The translations under genes and the position numbers were made by a program. Under the pieces are notes generated by a model. The model ran no database searches and was not told where the DNA came from. It saw only the letters and a program-made list of their open reading frames with translations. Of a DNA stretch of 64,000 bases, positions 27,401 to 36,152 are shown one piece after another. This DNA is from Gordionus sp. m RMFG-2023 (lineage: Eukaryota > Nematomorpha > Gordioida > Chordodea > Parachordodidae), in contig NC_088777.1 in the NCBI RefSeq assembly GCF_954871325.1, positions 11,509,366-11,573,365 of the forward strand, read 5' to 3'. Numbering within the stretch: position 1 is the first letter of the stretch; each line of letters begins with the position of its first letter.

Positions 27401-30400
27401 CTCAATTTTGAAAATATTTTAAATCTCCTTTTTTTTGTAAAATTTTTGATATTATAAATTTTATTATATTATATTTTTATATGGCTACAAATGCATATGT
27501 GTTGTAACCCGATAATCATCAAGTCTTGAAATATAAATATTTATTATATTTTCTTATAATTCATACCTTTGTCTCTTTTTTTCTATTTCTTCCTTCTTTT
27601 GTTCATTCTTTTTCTCATATCTTTGCTCCCCTAAAATCCATCTCCTACCTTCACGCGGTGGGGAGTGAACAGCAATTCTGACTAACAGGAGCTCTGGTAA
27701 ATAATGATAGTATTTAGGGTGCTAATAAGAGATATTGTTTCATTAAAAAGAATATTCCCCGTCATTTTTGACGGGTTATCAACTAGTATATCTATATTAT
27801 CATTGTTTATTGAAATAAATTGGTTAATTATCTAGAATTTGATTGAAAATTTTAAGAAAAAAAATTATATATATAACTATATTATCAGTGTTTATTCAAA
27901 TAAATTGGTTATTTATCTAGAGTTTGATTGAAAATTTCAAGAAAAAATCTTAATTCTCTAGTATATTATGATTATATTTTTATCTTAAATATTTAGTATT
28001 TGATTCAAAATTTTAAATTAAATTGAAAATTTTTAGAATGAATCTTAAATAATTGAAAATTTCAAGAAAAAATCTTAATTCTCTAGTATATTATGATTAT
28101 ATAGTTTTAGAAAATTTAAATTTTAAGAAAAAAATCTTAAATATCTAGTATTTGAAAAATTTTAAATGAATCTTAAATAATTGAAAATTTTAAGAATAAA
28201 TCTTAAATAGAATCTTAAATAATTGAAAATTTCAAGAAAAAATCTTAATTCTCTAGTATATTATGAATATCTAGTTTTATCTATTTTTTTATTCATTAAT
28301 AAAAAAAATAAATAAAAATAAAAAAAAATATTTAAAAAAAAACTATAAAAAAAATAATAATATCGAAAATTTCCCCGAGATACCGTTAGTTACCAAGTTT
28401 TGGCCTTCCTCTTTTACGTTTGCCCATCACTTCCAAACTCTCAACCTCATTTCCTATGTAGTTCATAGGCCTTCTCATTGTGTGCCCATACCACCTAAGT
28501 CTGTTTACCATTAACTTAGTAATATGCACTACCTTTAAACTACTTAGTATTCTTGTACTGCGCACTTTATCCTTACTAAATTTTTCTAAAACTGAAAAAC
28601 TCAACTTAATAGACTTAAATTACGTAAGCCGAAAAGAAATTGAACGACATAAAAAAAACTCCGTCAAAAAATCCTTTATTTCAATTATATATTTCATGCA
28701 AAAATATAACAAAAATATATTTTATTTTTTTGAGAAGACAAAATCAATATTTTTTTTCGCGAAAGGAAATAAAAGAAATCTCTTTTTAAATAAAAAAAAA
28801 AATTATTAAAATAACATTGCAACATAAACAACATTATTGTTACAATGAGAATAAAAATACGACCTTAACGGCGTACAAAAATAATAAAACGAAACATATA
28901 TACTTCTCATTACGACAGTTACCCCAGCTATCATCCTCATCATTCTCATCTCCATAGTTTGTAGGCTTCTCTCGTCTGATTCCTTGGTTGGCCATGTTTC
29001 TGAACTATATAGAATAGTTATGGAACTGCAAAATTTTCCCTTTAATTTGTGTGGGATTCTTTTGTCAAATAGCACTCCAGATAAAGATCTCCACTTTAAC
29101 CACTCTTGATTAATTTTACTCTTTTTCTATTGTGCCGTTTGTTTGTATAGTGGAGCCCAAATATTTGCAGCTTTCAATTGCCGATATCTGCCATTCATTT
29201 ATATCAATACTCTGTTTCATCTCCTCCTATCACCATATATTCCGTCTTTTCTCTATTTACTTTTAGTCCGTGCTTCTCTAGGATATTTATCCAACTCACT
29301 AATCTTTCTTTCATTTCATCCTTGGATTCGGCAAGTATCACAATATCATCCAAAGATAATATTCCACGGGACTGTTTGAGGTATAGACTGTGCTAATACA
29401 TCTATTACTGTAATGAAGAGAAGTGGGCTGAGAGCCGACCCTTGATGAACTCCTTCGGCTATTGTGAAGCCTGCTGAAGTACCTGTTGTGCTACGGACCA
29501 TTGTTGTATGGCCCATATACATATCCTGTATTATTCTTATATATTTTTCGGGAACATTTTTGTGGCGTAGCGCCCACCAGATAATTTCTTGGGATTCTAT
29601 TGAAGGCCTTTTCTAGATCGAGAAAGACCATGTGTAGCTTTTTGTTCTTTTCCCTGTATTTTTCACTCATTTGCCTAATTGCATGGATAGCATCGGTTGT
29701 TGATCTTCCAGGCATAAAGCCAAACTGTGTCTCTCCTATTTCGATTATGTCTCTTAATCTTTTTTCTATTATTTTTTCGTATAGTTTTAGACAGTGTGAC
29801 ATTAATTTTATGCCCCTGTAATTTTGACAATTGTGTGGGTCCCCTTTATTTTGAAGATAGGAACTAGATAGCTCTGCCTCCATTTTTGAGGAACCTCTTC
29901 ATTTCCAAGTATTTTATTGATTTGTGAGGAAATGTATTCCATCATCTCCTAGTGCTTTAAGGCTTTCTATTTGAATATCATCTGGACCTCTAGCTTTGTT
30001 GTTTTTCATATGCTTGAGGCATATGATTATCTCTTGCTCTGTTATTGGTGTTATAAGGTTTTGACATGGGGAGTGTTCATCTAAATGTAGTATGTGGGGA
30101 TTAAAGTTGAGAAGCTCCTGAAAATATTCTTTCAATATTCATTATTTATTTTTACTTTATTATCAATTTCCCATCTTTGTTTTTGATTACTTTCGGAGCT
30201 ATAATATTAAATATAAATACGATGTATTATTTTATGACAAATATATTATTCAAATAACGTTGAATAACCTTATAAAATATAACATTATTACTTTTTAAAG
30301 CACAATAAGCCGTCCTAACCTACTTCACAGTCATATATCCAAAATATTCTCCGAAAAAATTGTCATATACGAACCCGTTAATTTCAACAAAAATTCAATC

Positions 30401-32259
30401 CTCACTGGCATCATTAAAATATGGTATATACTTTTTTTAAATTTCTTTTTATATATCTAGATATTTTTCCCTGAGAGTGTGTCATATCTAGATACCTTTA
30501 TATCTATTGTATCCAGATACATTTTAAAGGTATATTATGATAACTTTGCTCTCTGAACACTATGACGTTAGTTCCATAATATCGAGAATTCCGAGGGCCA
30601 CTAATATTTCCTCCTTTTAATGAGTACTCGGTCTCATCCCTTATAATCAAGCATAATCAGACGATTATTAGCTACACAAACAAAATTAAGCTATAAGAAA
30701 CATTTACAAGAAATGCATCTAAAAAATAATGTTAAATTTCAATTAAAGCGGCCAATGGATATAGGTTATGATATACGATTTACACATTTTGATCATTACA
30801 ATACATCCTACTTTTATACTATGTTAGATAACTAACTTAAGTTATTTAATTTTTTAATCTTTTTTTCTAAAATAAAAATAAAAGCTTGAAATCATTTTTG
30901 GAGAGCATCAGGCTTAAAACGCTTAGCACTTACGGGTTTCAGCAAATACAAGTCGATTTGCATTATCTGCAATTGTACCTCTGGCGATTTGTATCTAATG
31001 AAAAGTTGGTTTTCTAATATTTTTTAAAAACTTATTCAGAATCATATAATCTCAGTGTTATAACTGCCATAAAAGGGAAAATTTACTGGCTCAGAAGAAT
31101 GTTATATAAAAAATATATATTTATATAATATTATATTTTTAAGTGTAAAAAAAAAATTTTGAATTTGAACATAAAATCTGATCTTCGAAAACGTATTTAT
31201 GCCGTGAAATTTTGAACTACTCTGTATTTTTAATAGAGATTTTTCTCTATATAGCTATTCATATAATGGTCTTCATATATGCTTAAATCTAAGCAGATTG
31301 AAATATAAGCATAATTTTATTTTATAATGATAAGCTAAGTTTTATCAATCCCATCTTAGCGTATCTGCTACTTGTTGACAATAAGCTAAACATGTATTTA
31401 TCCAAATAATTATTCATGTTAAATAACTTTCTAAATTGGAAAATGCTGTGGCTATAGGCTCCATAATCTGTTTAAATATTTTTATTTTAATATTTGTTTT
31501 AAAGAATTCAAATTGTAATTAGGCCATAGCAAAGATTTATCATATGAGTTTTAAACCATCCGATATATTTATTTATAAAATCATAATAAATTTTAAACGA
31601 TAATAAAGTATAATACGCTAGTCAGAAAGGGAAGCATGCAGAAAACTATTTAAAAGTAACACCTTAATGAGATAATGAAATTTTAAACTCTTTTAATTAT
31701 ATGAAGGCTAAAAGGCGAACACGTTCTAATTTTATTTAGGAACGCTTTTACCGTTTACAACACATGGACCTAGAGTAAACTGAACCGTTAAACCTGAACA
31801 AGCCTTTTTAATTGCCTGAACTTCAATTCTTAAATTTAACCAACCGACCTTTATAGCGTTATTGAATCGGGATCAAACTTAAAATATCTTAATTTGATTT
31901 TCCTTCAAAAGTTACCAAGGGTTATATTCATTTATGAACTTATATATTTTAAAAAACCTCAAAGTTGATAAACTTTCGTAACTTTATAAAATTATACATG
32001 TCCAAAATCTCGACTAAGAAATTTAAATTATTTAAAACATAATTTTATTATACATACATCTAGGATACTTCAATCTTTATTGGACGAGATACTCTCAAGC
32101 GCTGCCCTCAGATGCACCAATCCCATCTTGATGGAACAAAGTGTTAGTAATTCATATATTCATAACAAAATTTATATGCTTCATATTAAATATGCATATG
32201 GTAGAATTCTTTCTTTTTAAAAATATTTTTAGGTTGTCGACATCATATGCGAAAAATAA
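8653..32259 (+). CDS. VPS51: VPS51, GARP/EARP tethering complex subunit
   Basis: Seventeen coding exons: 8653-8724, 8767-8901, 8964-9119, 9224-9300, 9341-9479, 11420-11548, 12921-13027, 13080-13345, 15192-15334, 15515-15640, 16863-17012, 19332-19661, 20088-20233, 30331-30423, 30885-31004, 32064-32142, 32233-32259. They sum to 2295 bases (764 codons and a TAA); all introns are GT-AG and all phases agree. Human VPS51, from memory, is close to 780 residues. Family matches include [20 protein letters not shown] (N-terminal Vps51/Vps67 domain), [32 protein letters not shown] and the C-terminal [11 protein letters not shown]51 joins VPS52 and VPS53 with VPS54 (GARP) or VPS50 (EARP) and tethers endosome-derived vesicles at the trans-Golgi or recycling endosomes. 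Exon 6 is the least certain. Confidence 0.93.
9480..11419. other. VPS51 intron 5, with repeat debris
   Basis: 1.9 kb with no supported exon. It holds a C-run near 9593-9604 and GC-richer islands of a dispersed hAT-like repeat near 9930-10060 and 10895-11075. A solitary end of the long-TIR transposon family starts near 10399 (GGTCATTTCATATCAAATCG). The short open frame at 10074-10346 resembles nothing. Confidence 0.55.
10399..10600 (+). mobile_element. solitary terminus of the long-TIR transposon family
   Basis: The start matches the termini at 51137 (GGGCCATTCCATGTCAAATC) and 61468 (GGGTCATTCCACATCAAATG) in sequence and in layout: a CAAAAAA block follows, then AAAATTTTAGAG-type phrases and an AAGATA stretch. 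No opposite terminus or coding part was found nearby, so it is a fragment. Confidence 0.5.
11420..13345 (+). CDS. VPS51: VPS51 exons 6-8 (central region)
   Basis: Exon 6 (11420-11548) begins [13 protein letters not shown] and ends at TGG before GTATTT; it fits by phase, but its similarity to VPS51 is weak. Exon 7 ([17 protein letters not shown]) and exon 8 ([19 protein letters not shown]) align by order with the poorly conserved middle of the protein, where the human sequence has a LLVRALDRF segment. Exon 8 ends at CAATA before GTATTT, in phase with exon 9. A longer plus-strand frame continues past that donor but is intronic. Confidence 0.8.
13690..14010. mobile_element. hAT-like non-autonomous repeat, full-length-looking copy
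   Basis: Inverted copy of 38162-38478. Shared parts are AATTTAGTTTTTGCCC versus GGTAAAAACTAAATT, and AATATTGGGGAGTGGTTAAA versus its complement. It is recognisable as a GC-richer island with GGC(C)GGG and GCCTG words at both ends in otherwise AT-rich intron DNA. No coding capacity. The hAT assignment rests on terminal words only. Confidence 0.5.
14893..15030. repeat. dispersed repeat rich in AACCG words
   Basis: Contains GGGTTTTAAAGATTCAAAT, CAAACCGAACGTTAACC and AGAACCGATATTCG. A related stretch lies at about 55868-56000 (GGGTTTTAAAGGTTACTTG, TGAACCGAACC). No coding capacity; family unknown. Confidence 0.4.
15192..17012 (+). CDS. VPS51: VPS51 exons 9-11
   Basis: Exon 9 (15192-15334) encodes [13 protein letters not shown], matching the family's LTDVRQAL segment. 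A G-run lies just inside the following intron. Exon 10 starts after an AAAAAAG acceptor and reads [16 protein letters not shown], then [19 protein letters not shown], in step with the family's AKEVSFSNKPYFRGEF block. Exon 11 (16863-17012) ends [21 protein letters not shown] up to a GTAAGG donor. Junction phases are 0 at 15334, 15640 and 17012. Confidence 0.9.
17100..17294. mobile_element. palindromic hAT-like MITE, copy a
   Basis: The core ATTAACTAAGCCTCGAAATCTC followed by TCCAAACC and GCC recurs in the copies at 18584, 41855 and 55435. The right end, read inverted, begins TAGTATTGCTAAACGG, the terminal word of the family. The left end is decayed. Confidence 0.55.
17500..17615. repeat. hAT-like MITE fragment with CCGATA words
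   Basis: Carries ATCGGATCGG, CCAATCCGATATT and ATCGGCACAGCCCTAGT. The last, read inverted, starts ACTAGGGCTGTGCCGAT. Shorter relatives lie near 14690-14760, 19070-19125 and 62410-62450. Confidence 0.45.
18584..18822. mobile_element. palindromic hAT-like MITE, copy b
   Basis: Termini TTGTTAAACGG and, inverted, TGGTGTTGTTAAAAACCCG. Shared core: ATGTAAGCCTCAAGATTTTG with ATCCAAACC. A second, decayed half copy follows at about 18823-18945 and ends CCCTTTAACAACAT. It lies in VPS51 intron 11. Confidence 0.55.
19332..20233 (+). CDS. VPS51: VPS51 exons 12-13
   Basis: Exon 12 (330 bases, the longest) is clearly less AT-rich than its surroundings. It encodes a serine-rich stretch and then [17 protein letters not shown] and [15 protein letters not shown], the best conserved C-terminal part of the family (human: SVESRDWL, RAVMKRVVED). 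Exon 13 reads [15 protein letters not shown] and then a serine-rich tail, where vertebrate VPS51 has VGLLYEEGVRKAQSSD. Exon 13 ends CTGCTAG before GTTTAAA in phase 2. It joins 30331 in frame across 10.1 kb. Confidence 0.93.
20869..20876. repeat. left target duplication of the Merlin nest
   Basis: AAGTTTTG, identical to 28395-28402. It was made from LINE coding DNA: the LINE sequence reads through once one copy is discounted. Confidence 0.8.
20948..22007 (+). CDS. Merlin transposase, probably degenerate, with a short intron
   Basis: The N-terminal part near 20998-21190 has a cysteine pattern (HTCCNNN and [11 protein letters not shown]), the zinc-binding domain usual in this group. It is followed by a break region to about 21400. 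The catalytic core then reads [19 protein letters not shown] (first aspartate), [10 protein letters not shown] (second aspartate) and [25 protein letters not shown] (glutamate). Between KWKG and YDHYSVNH a 44-base GT-AG intron (21684-21727) restores the frame. Stop at about 22007. The region between zinc finger and core contains stops, so this copy is probably inactive. Confidence 0.75.
22010..22560. repeat. AT-rich minisatellite in the Merlin 3' part
   Basis: Repeats of about 30-60 bases built from TTGAAAATTTCAAGAAAAAA and TCTTAAAT(AGAATCTTAAATAA). A nearly identical array sits at about 27790-28290 in the duplicated Merlin right part, with fewer units. Confidence 0.7.
22644..23398 (-). mobile_element. 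inverted partial Merlin copy
   Basis: Reverse complement of about 20990-21751 with few differences. It includes the transposase core on the minus strand (22708-22926, [13 protein letters not shown], with K for the E next to the catalytic aspartate seen in the other copy) and the N-terminal zinc-finger part (23176-23430). It abuts the inner right terminal repeat of the first copy at 22643 and is cut at 23398 by the Helitron. The near identity of the two copies implies a recent event. Confidence 0.8.
23410..23427 (-). other. Helitron 3' hairpin, left arm
   Basis: Perfect 7-base stem CCCGTCA / TGACGGG with a 4-base loop, seven bases from the terminal CTAG at 23399-23402. Host T follows on the minus strand, as expected for insertion between A and T. 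Confidence 0.8.
23827..24415. repeat. Helitron minisatellite, unit about 160 bases
   Basis: CTCGTAGTTTGCCGTAAATA recurs at about 23828, 23991, 24151 and, with one change, 24312. Each is followed by AATAAAACGTGTAAATTG, a GGTGATGAAGATGGTTTAGC segment and a GTGGTGTCGTTTTTGAAG segment. The right arm has only one unit (about 27285-27360), which accounts for the roughly 480-base difference between the arms. Confidence 0.8.
24976..26230 (-). pseudogene. Helitron PIF1-like helicase, partial and broken
   Basis: Minus-strand pieces in order: a Walker A loop near 26164-26196 ([11 protein letters not shown]), a segment ending [20 protein letters not shown], then [19 protein letters not shown] (25614-25940), and the C-terminal part (24976-25503) with [20 protein letters not shown], then [20 protein letters not shown] and YAALSRCTS. 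This is the helicase module of Helitron Rep-Hel proteins. Frame changes separate the pieces and everything upstream of Walker A is absent, so it cannot be an active protein. Confidence 0.85.
26376..26697 (+). pseudogene. inverted copy of the helicase C-terminus
   Basis: The plus strand repeats [20 protein letters not shown] through the QGQTFDH motif to LSRCTSKK, essentially identical to 24976-25298 on the other strand. The copy begins abruptly at about 26376, which marks the inner edge of the palindrome. An in-frame ATG upstream lies in unrelated spacer. Confidence 0.8.
27758..27775 (+). other. Helitron 3' hairpin, right arm
   Basis: Same 7-base stem as the left arm, followed by TTATCAA and CTAG at 27783-27786, then T of the Merlin right part. 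Confidence 0.8.
27787..28394 (+). mobile_element. duplicated Merlin right part with terminal repeat
   Basis: Direct copy of about 22017-22643: AT-rich array, then GAAAATTTCCCCGAGATACC and TTAGTTACC. It closes the nest, because the 8-base target duplication AAGTTTTG follows at 28395-28402. Confidence 0.8.
28395..28402. repeat. right target duplication of the Merlin nest
   Basis: AAGTTTTG, identical to 20869-20876. Confidence 0.8.
30331..32259 (+). CDS. VPS51: VPS51 exons 14-17 (C-terminus)
   Basis: Exon 14 (30331-30423) reads [18 protein letters not shown] and ILTGIIKI, matching the family's NIQKLFSERID and LTGIIKIS. Exon 15 (30885-31004) gives [20 protein letters not shown], then [15 protein letters not shown]. 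Exon 16 (32064-32142) gives [16 protein letters not shown] and ILMEQS before GTTAGT. Exon 17 is only 27 bases and reads VVDIICEK then TAA at 32257-32259, in register with the human VVEVICERG end. Reading through the exon 16 donor gives an unrelated tail, so splicing is favoured. Confidence 0.94.
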
Positions 32260-33805
32260 TACCATTGGTATGGAAAACAAGAATATGTTTCATTCAAATG
32301 TATAATTTAATCGATAAAAAATACTTTTTTAAAAAGTTATAATATAATACATATATCGTTTTATGTAACTTATTCATAAGATCTACTATAATATATTCGC
32401 CAATCAAACTTTTTTTAAAAAATATAATCCAGTATTCGTTAAAAATTAATTAATTTTGGTATAGGCTAATGCCTGATAGTTACCTGTCGGTGTAATCAAT
32501 TAGATACATATGGCTGACCATCAGTAAAATCAAATTTTATAAAGGTTGCCAAATATCAATAAGTATCTATATGATATTGCTTTAAATTTCCTTGTTATTC
32601 AGGTAAGAAAAATTATTTTTGAAGGTGGAGAAATTCCTGGTTATTAATAATAATATTAATCATTCCTTTAATCTTTCTTAAGAATATCTTTGGGCATCTA
32701 TATTTCTCCAAAATGTATAATTTTTATATATATTTATAAAATTGGGCCATTTTTTTAATAATCAATAAATATTATTAATTTATATTCATTTTTTTAAATC
32801 TTATTTTACAACAAAAAAATATTTTTTAATGATATTCATATACCGGTTATATATGTCGTTCTTAAAACTTAATCATTTATAAGACACGATTTTTAATTTA
32901 AAAAGATTAATTTTTACATAATATTCTTAATATGAATAATGAATAGCTTGTTTTTATTTAGACAAAGAAAAATAATTTTTTTTAATATAATTATTTCTAA
33001 AATCATTCTTTTAGGCATAAGAATTTTCCATATTTTATAGAAATGCCATTTTTTTAAATCTTGTGTCTATAATAGTGACTAATATAGTGTTTGAAGTGGT
33101 CCGGTCAGACCGACGGTCCGTTCCAGTTCAGTCTCATCTGGCGCTGTTTAAAAAATTCTCTTTTAATTCATTGGTCCACTTAAAAGAGCTTTATTGTTAA
33201 TTAGAAACCTAGATAATTTAAAAAAAAGTTAATTATTTTGAATCAAAGCCAAAGCAATAAAAAAATAATAGAATATTATATCTGTAAATTAAGAAATAAA
33301 AAATATGTATATGCTAAAAAATAATAATATTAATTGGAATTACATTGCAGTGCAGATCTTTTATTAATGCTTTAATTCAATCAAATTTAATATTTAAGGC
33401 TGTGTCCTTATCAAAAATATAAATAATTAATTTTGAAAAAAATAAAATAACAATCTATTTTTTTAATTTAAAAATAAAATAGTGTTCTAAATCATTTTTC
33501 ACCATCTACAAAAATTTAGTAATTGAAATATAATTTTACCTAAATTTATATTATTTTTAGGAAAAAATGTGTATATTGATATAATAAGAAATGAATCAAG
33601 ATAGGAATGTATAAAAAATAGGTAGGAAGATCTTAGTTATCAGTATGTCATGTTAAGATAAAAAGATTCATTTACCAATTTATTTTTAATAAAGCTTAAA
33701 TATATAAAAGTGATTGCTGAATTTGTTATTAATGCAATTTTTAAATATTACTCCCCATTTTTATAAATTTATTAACCCAAAAAATTATAGCTTTTTATAT
33801 TATAA
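32260..33805. other. VPS51 downstream intergenic region
   Basis: AT-rich. It should contain the VPS51 3' untranslated region, but I see no clean AATAAA close to the stop; AATAAT occurs within 10 bases of it. A short GC-richer island at 33095-33165 (GGTCCGGTCAGACCGACGG) looks like another old repeat end. Confidence 0.45.
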
Positions 33806-34810
33806 CTAGATGATAACCCGTCAAGAATGACGGTACACTTTTCTCCATTATTTGCGATGGGTAAATCAGAATTTTTCCCTTTATTTGATTTTGGATGTCA
33901 AATCAACTTATTATATGAGGTGTATATAATAAATTTACCTTTATTTTGAGATGTGTTATTTATATTTATGTTATAATACAAATAATTAGATCATTTTTGT
34001 ATATTTTCAATATATACATTACATAATTTCTAATAATATTATCCTTAACTGTCTAATTAAAAATATTTTCTCATTTGTATTTGTGATTTAAGGGGTAAAA
34101 AAATTAATCCTGCTAGCTGAGGGTTTTGCAAACTCAAAAAATTATATTTATGTGACAATAAAAAAATATTTTAAACTTCATATTTATTTGCAATTTAAGA
34201 CCTAAAAAATGTAATCTTGCTAGATGAGAGTTTTGTTTACCTTATTTTCTATTTATTATTGTCAATAAGTTAATTTATGACATACATAATCAAATAAAGG
34301 GCAAAATTTTGATTTACCCATCGTCAAGTAAAAAATAAATGTGTCATTCCTGTGTATTATTATAATAGAATATAAATCACCCTTTTTATATCTAAAAACT
34401 ATAATATAAGACCACTATGGAAAAATGATAAATATGTAATATGCTTCTGTTTAGTCAGAAGTTCTGACTAAACATCCGACTTGAGATATTTTTATATTGT
34501 CCATATAGGTCATCAAAAATGCACTTTAACCGAGGTATGATTAAAAAATTTCGTCCAATAATTCCGGTTTTATTTACACTGAATCTCTAACTCATTAATT
34601 ACCAATTAACTTCTCACAGCTATCTGCATTGCTGTTTACTCCCCATTGTGTGAAAGTGGGAGATAGATTTTAAGGGAGAAAAAAGGAAGAAATAAAAAGA
34701 GAAACAAAGATATAAAAGAAAATTTTAAAAAAATATAAGCGTTCATACTTTACGATCTGAAGATTATATATTTTAAACACACTTGCATTTTAACTACACT
34801 TACCTGACCT
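33806..34810 (-). mobile_element. second Helitron relic, non-coding
   Basis: The 3' end at 33806 reads, on the minus strand, CCGTCATTCTTGACGG, then GTTATCATCTAG, then T: the same hairpin and CTAG end as the palindrome at 23399-27786. Further in, GCTGTTTACTCCCCATTGTG and GTGGGAGATAGATTTTAAGG match GCTGTTCACTCCCCACCGCG and GTAGGAGATGGATTTTAGGG at 23509-23560. A shorter inverted pair (about 33855-33895 and 34285-34325, ATGGGTAAATCAGAATTTT type) lies inside. The far boundary is not defined and no helicase is left. Confidence 0.7.
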
Positions 34811-36152
34811 CCGAATGTTAACATAGGTATTTATAAAAATATTACCTTTAATACTATGCCAGTATTTCATATATTCCTATTTTCCCAGCTTTGTTATGGA
34901 GAATGAAGCAAGAGATCTAACTCATGTTAATTGTTACTTTATTGATAAATGATACTTATTTCTTCCATTGATAATGCCAATATAGGCCATTTAGATTTAG
35001 CTTATTAATAATTTGTTAATGGAAGAATTTAAAAATTCTGTAAAACATTATTAGATAAATTAAAATTACTAGGATTATGATTATGTGTGAATGTTGGATA
35101 AAAAGATTCGTTTGAAAAAAGAGACATGCATATTTTTGGTTTAAAAAAGATTCTTTTAACTGCATGGTTCTACTTTAACCTTTATTGTTCATTGTAAACC
35201 TAAATAATTTTTAAAAAAATCATAATTTTGGTTCAAAGCCACATCCTATTCTATATAATAATAATAGTGATCACTGATCAGTAATAAAAATAATAGAAAT
35301 AAAGTCAGATATTAATTAACATTATATCTGTAAATTAAAAAATAATATTAATTAAAATTATAGAATTATATTTTTACTCATATATATTATACCATTCAGA
35401 ATTAGCTTATTTTCCATTTTAAGATTGCTAAAGGTTTAAGAAAATTTCAAAATGTAATTATTAGTAAAAAATATAAATCATCCTTATTTTTGCTGATTAA
35501 AGTACATTAATTTTAAATTTATGTCATTTTATATTAATATATATTCATAGTCTATTGTAAATTAAACCGCTATTTTTCTTAAATAGGAACACATCAAATG
35601 AATATAAAAATAAAAACTGTTATATACCTTAATTAAATAATGTTTCTAAACCAAGGTACACCTCTACTTTAGAAATTTATACATTTTTATTCAATAATTA
35701 TCGATATTCATTATAAAATTATATTTAATACGGACCTTTGGATAATTTTTTTGTTCATTATCTAATATAGCGTACATTCAAATTTTCAAACACATGTCTG
35801 GAATATAATATCACATTTTCCAATATAAAAATATATTTCATTTAAAAAGTAAAATATAATGTTTTTACAAAATAATGTGTAAAAACAGGAAATATTTATT
35901 TACAATAGGGGGGGGGGGGTATTTACATGTTTAAAAAAAATATATTAAACTGCAAATAAAATATATTGATATATTATAAAAATTTACCATTTTTTATAAT
36001 TTTATCAATATATCTTATTGTGCAATGTTGATTGAAATAAAAGATATATGGAGAAGAAAAAATTCCTCCAGAAAAGTTGGTAACGTTAAGATCTTTAAAT
36101 AAGGGTAAATAGGAATAACAATGGCAAGATATACACATGATATGAATATGGA
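34811..36152. other. intergenic DNA downstream of CSTF3
   Basis: AT-rich with no recognisable gene. It contains a G-run near 35909-35919. The CSTF3 3' untranslated region must lie at the right end. On the minus strand an AAATAAAT word near 35888-35897 could serve as a polyadenylation signal, but in this composition that is weak. Confidence 0.4.

Larger units (their letters stand above)
23399..27786. mobile_element. Helitron palindrome with two outward 3' ends
   Basis: Left arm 23399-25298 and right arm 26376-27786 are inverted copies of each other; 25299-26375 is unique. Each outer boundary is a Helitron 3' terminus: a 7-base-pair hairpin (CCCGTCA...TGACGGG), TTATCAA, then CTAG followed by T (at 23399 on the minus strand, 27786 on the plus strand). 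Neither a 5' TC end nor a Rep (rolling-circle nuclease) domain is present; only the PIF1-like helicase survives. The arms differ mainly by one minisatellite that is longer in the left arm. Confidence 0.8.
20746..30230 (-). mobile_element. 5'-truncated LINE (RTE-like), split by the Merlin nest
   Basis: The LINE itself is 20746-20876 plus 28395-about 30230, minus strand. From the 5' side: a segment ending [20 protein letters not shown], reverse-transcriptase motifs at 29491-29883 ([49 protein letters not shown]), connection parts at 28806-29075 ([22 protein letters not shown]), and [12 protein letters not shown] with RKRGRPKL at 28386-28604. After the Merlin the tail resumes as [19 protein letters not shown] and stops at 20746-20748. 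Several frame changes separate these parts, and the YxDD catalytic block is not recognisable. No endonuclease domain is present. Plus-strand frames here are antisense artefacts. Confidence 0.85.
20234..30330. other. VPS51 intron 13, filled with nested transposons
   Basis: This 10.1-kb intron holds, from outside in, a LINE relic on the minus strand, a Merlin element splitting that LINE, an inverted partial Merlin copy and a Helitron palindrome. The host exons on both sides remain in phase, so the gene is not visibly broken by them. Confidence 0.85.

Noticed and set aside
28480-28809. Plus-strand open frame over LINE DNA
   Set aside because: It is the antisense of LINE coding sequence and shows no similarity of its own.
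29143-29821. Several plus-strand frames of 70-80 residues
   Set aside because: All are antisense to the LINE reverse-transcriptase region.
32143-32220. VPS51 ending by read-through of exon 16
   Set aside because: The read-through tail is unlike the family, while splicing to 32233 gives VVDIICEK and a stop, matching the conserved end.
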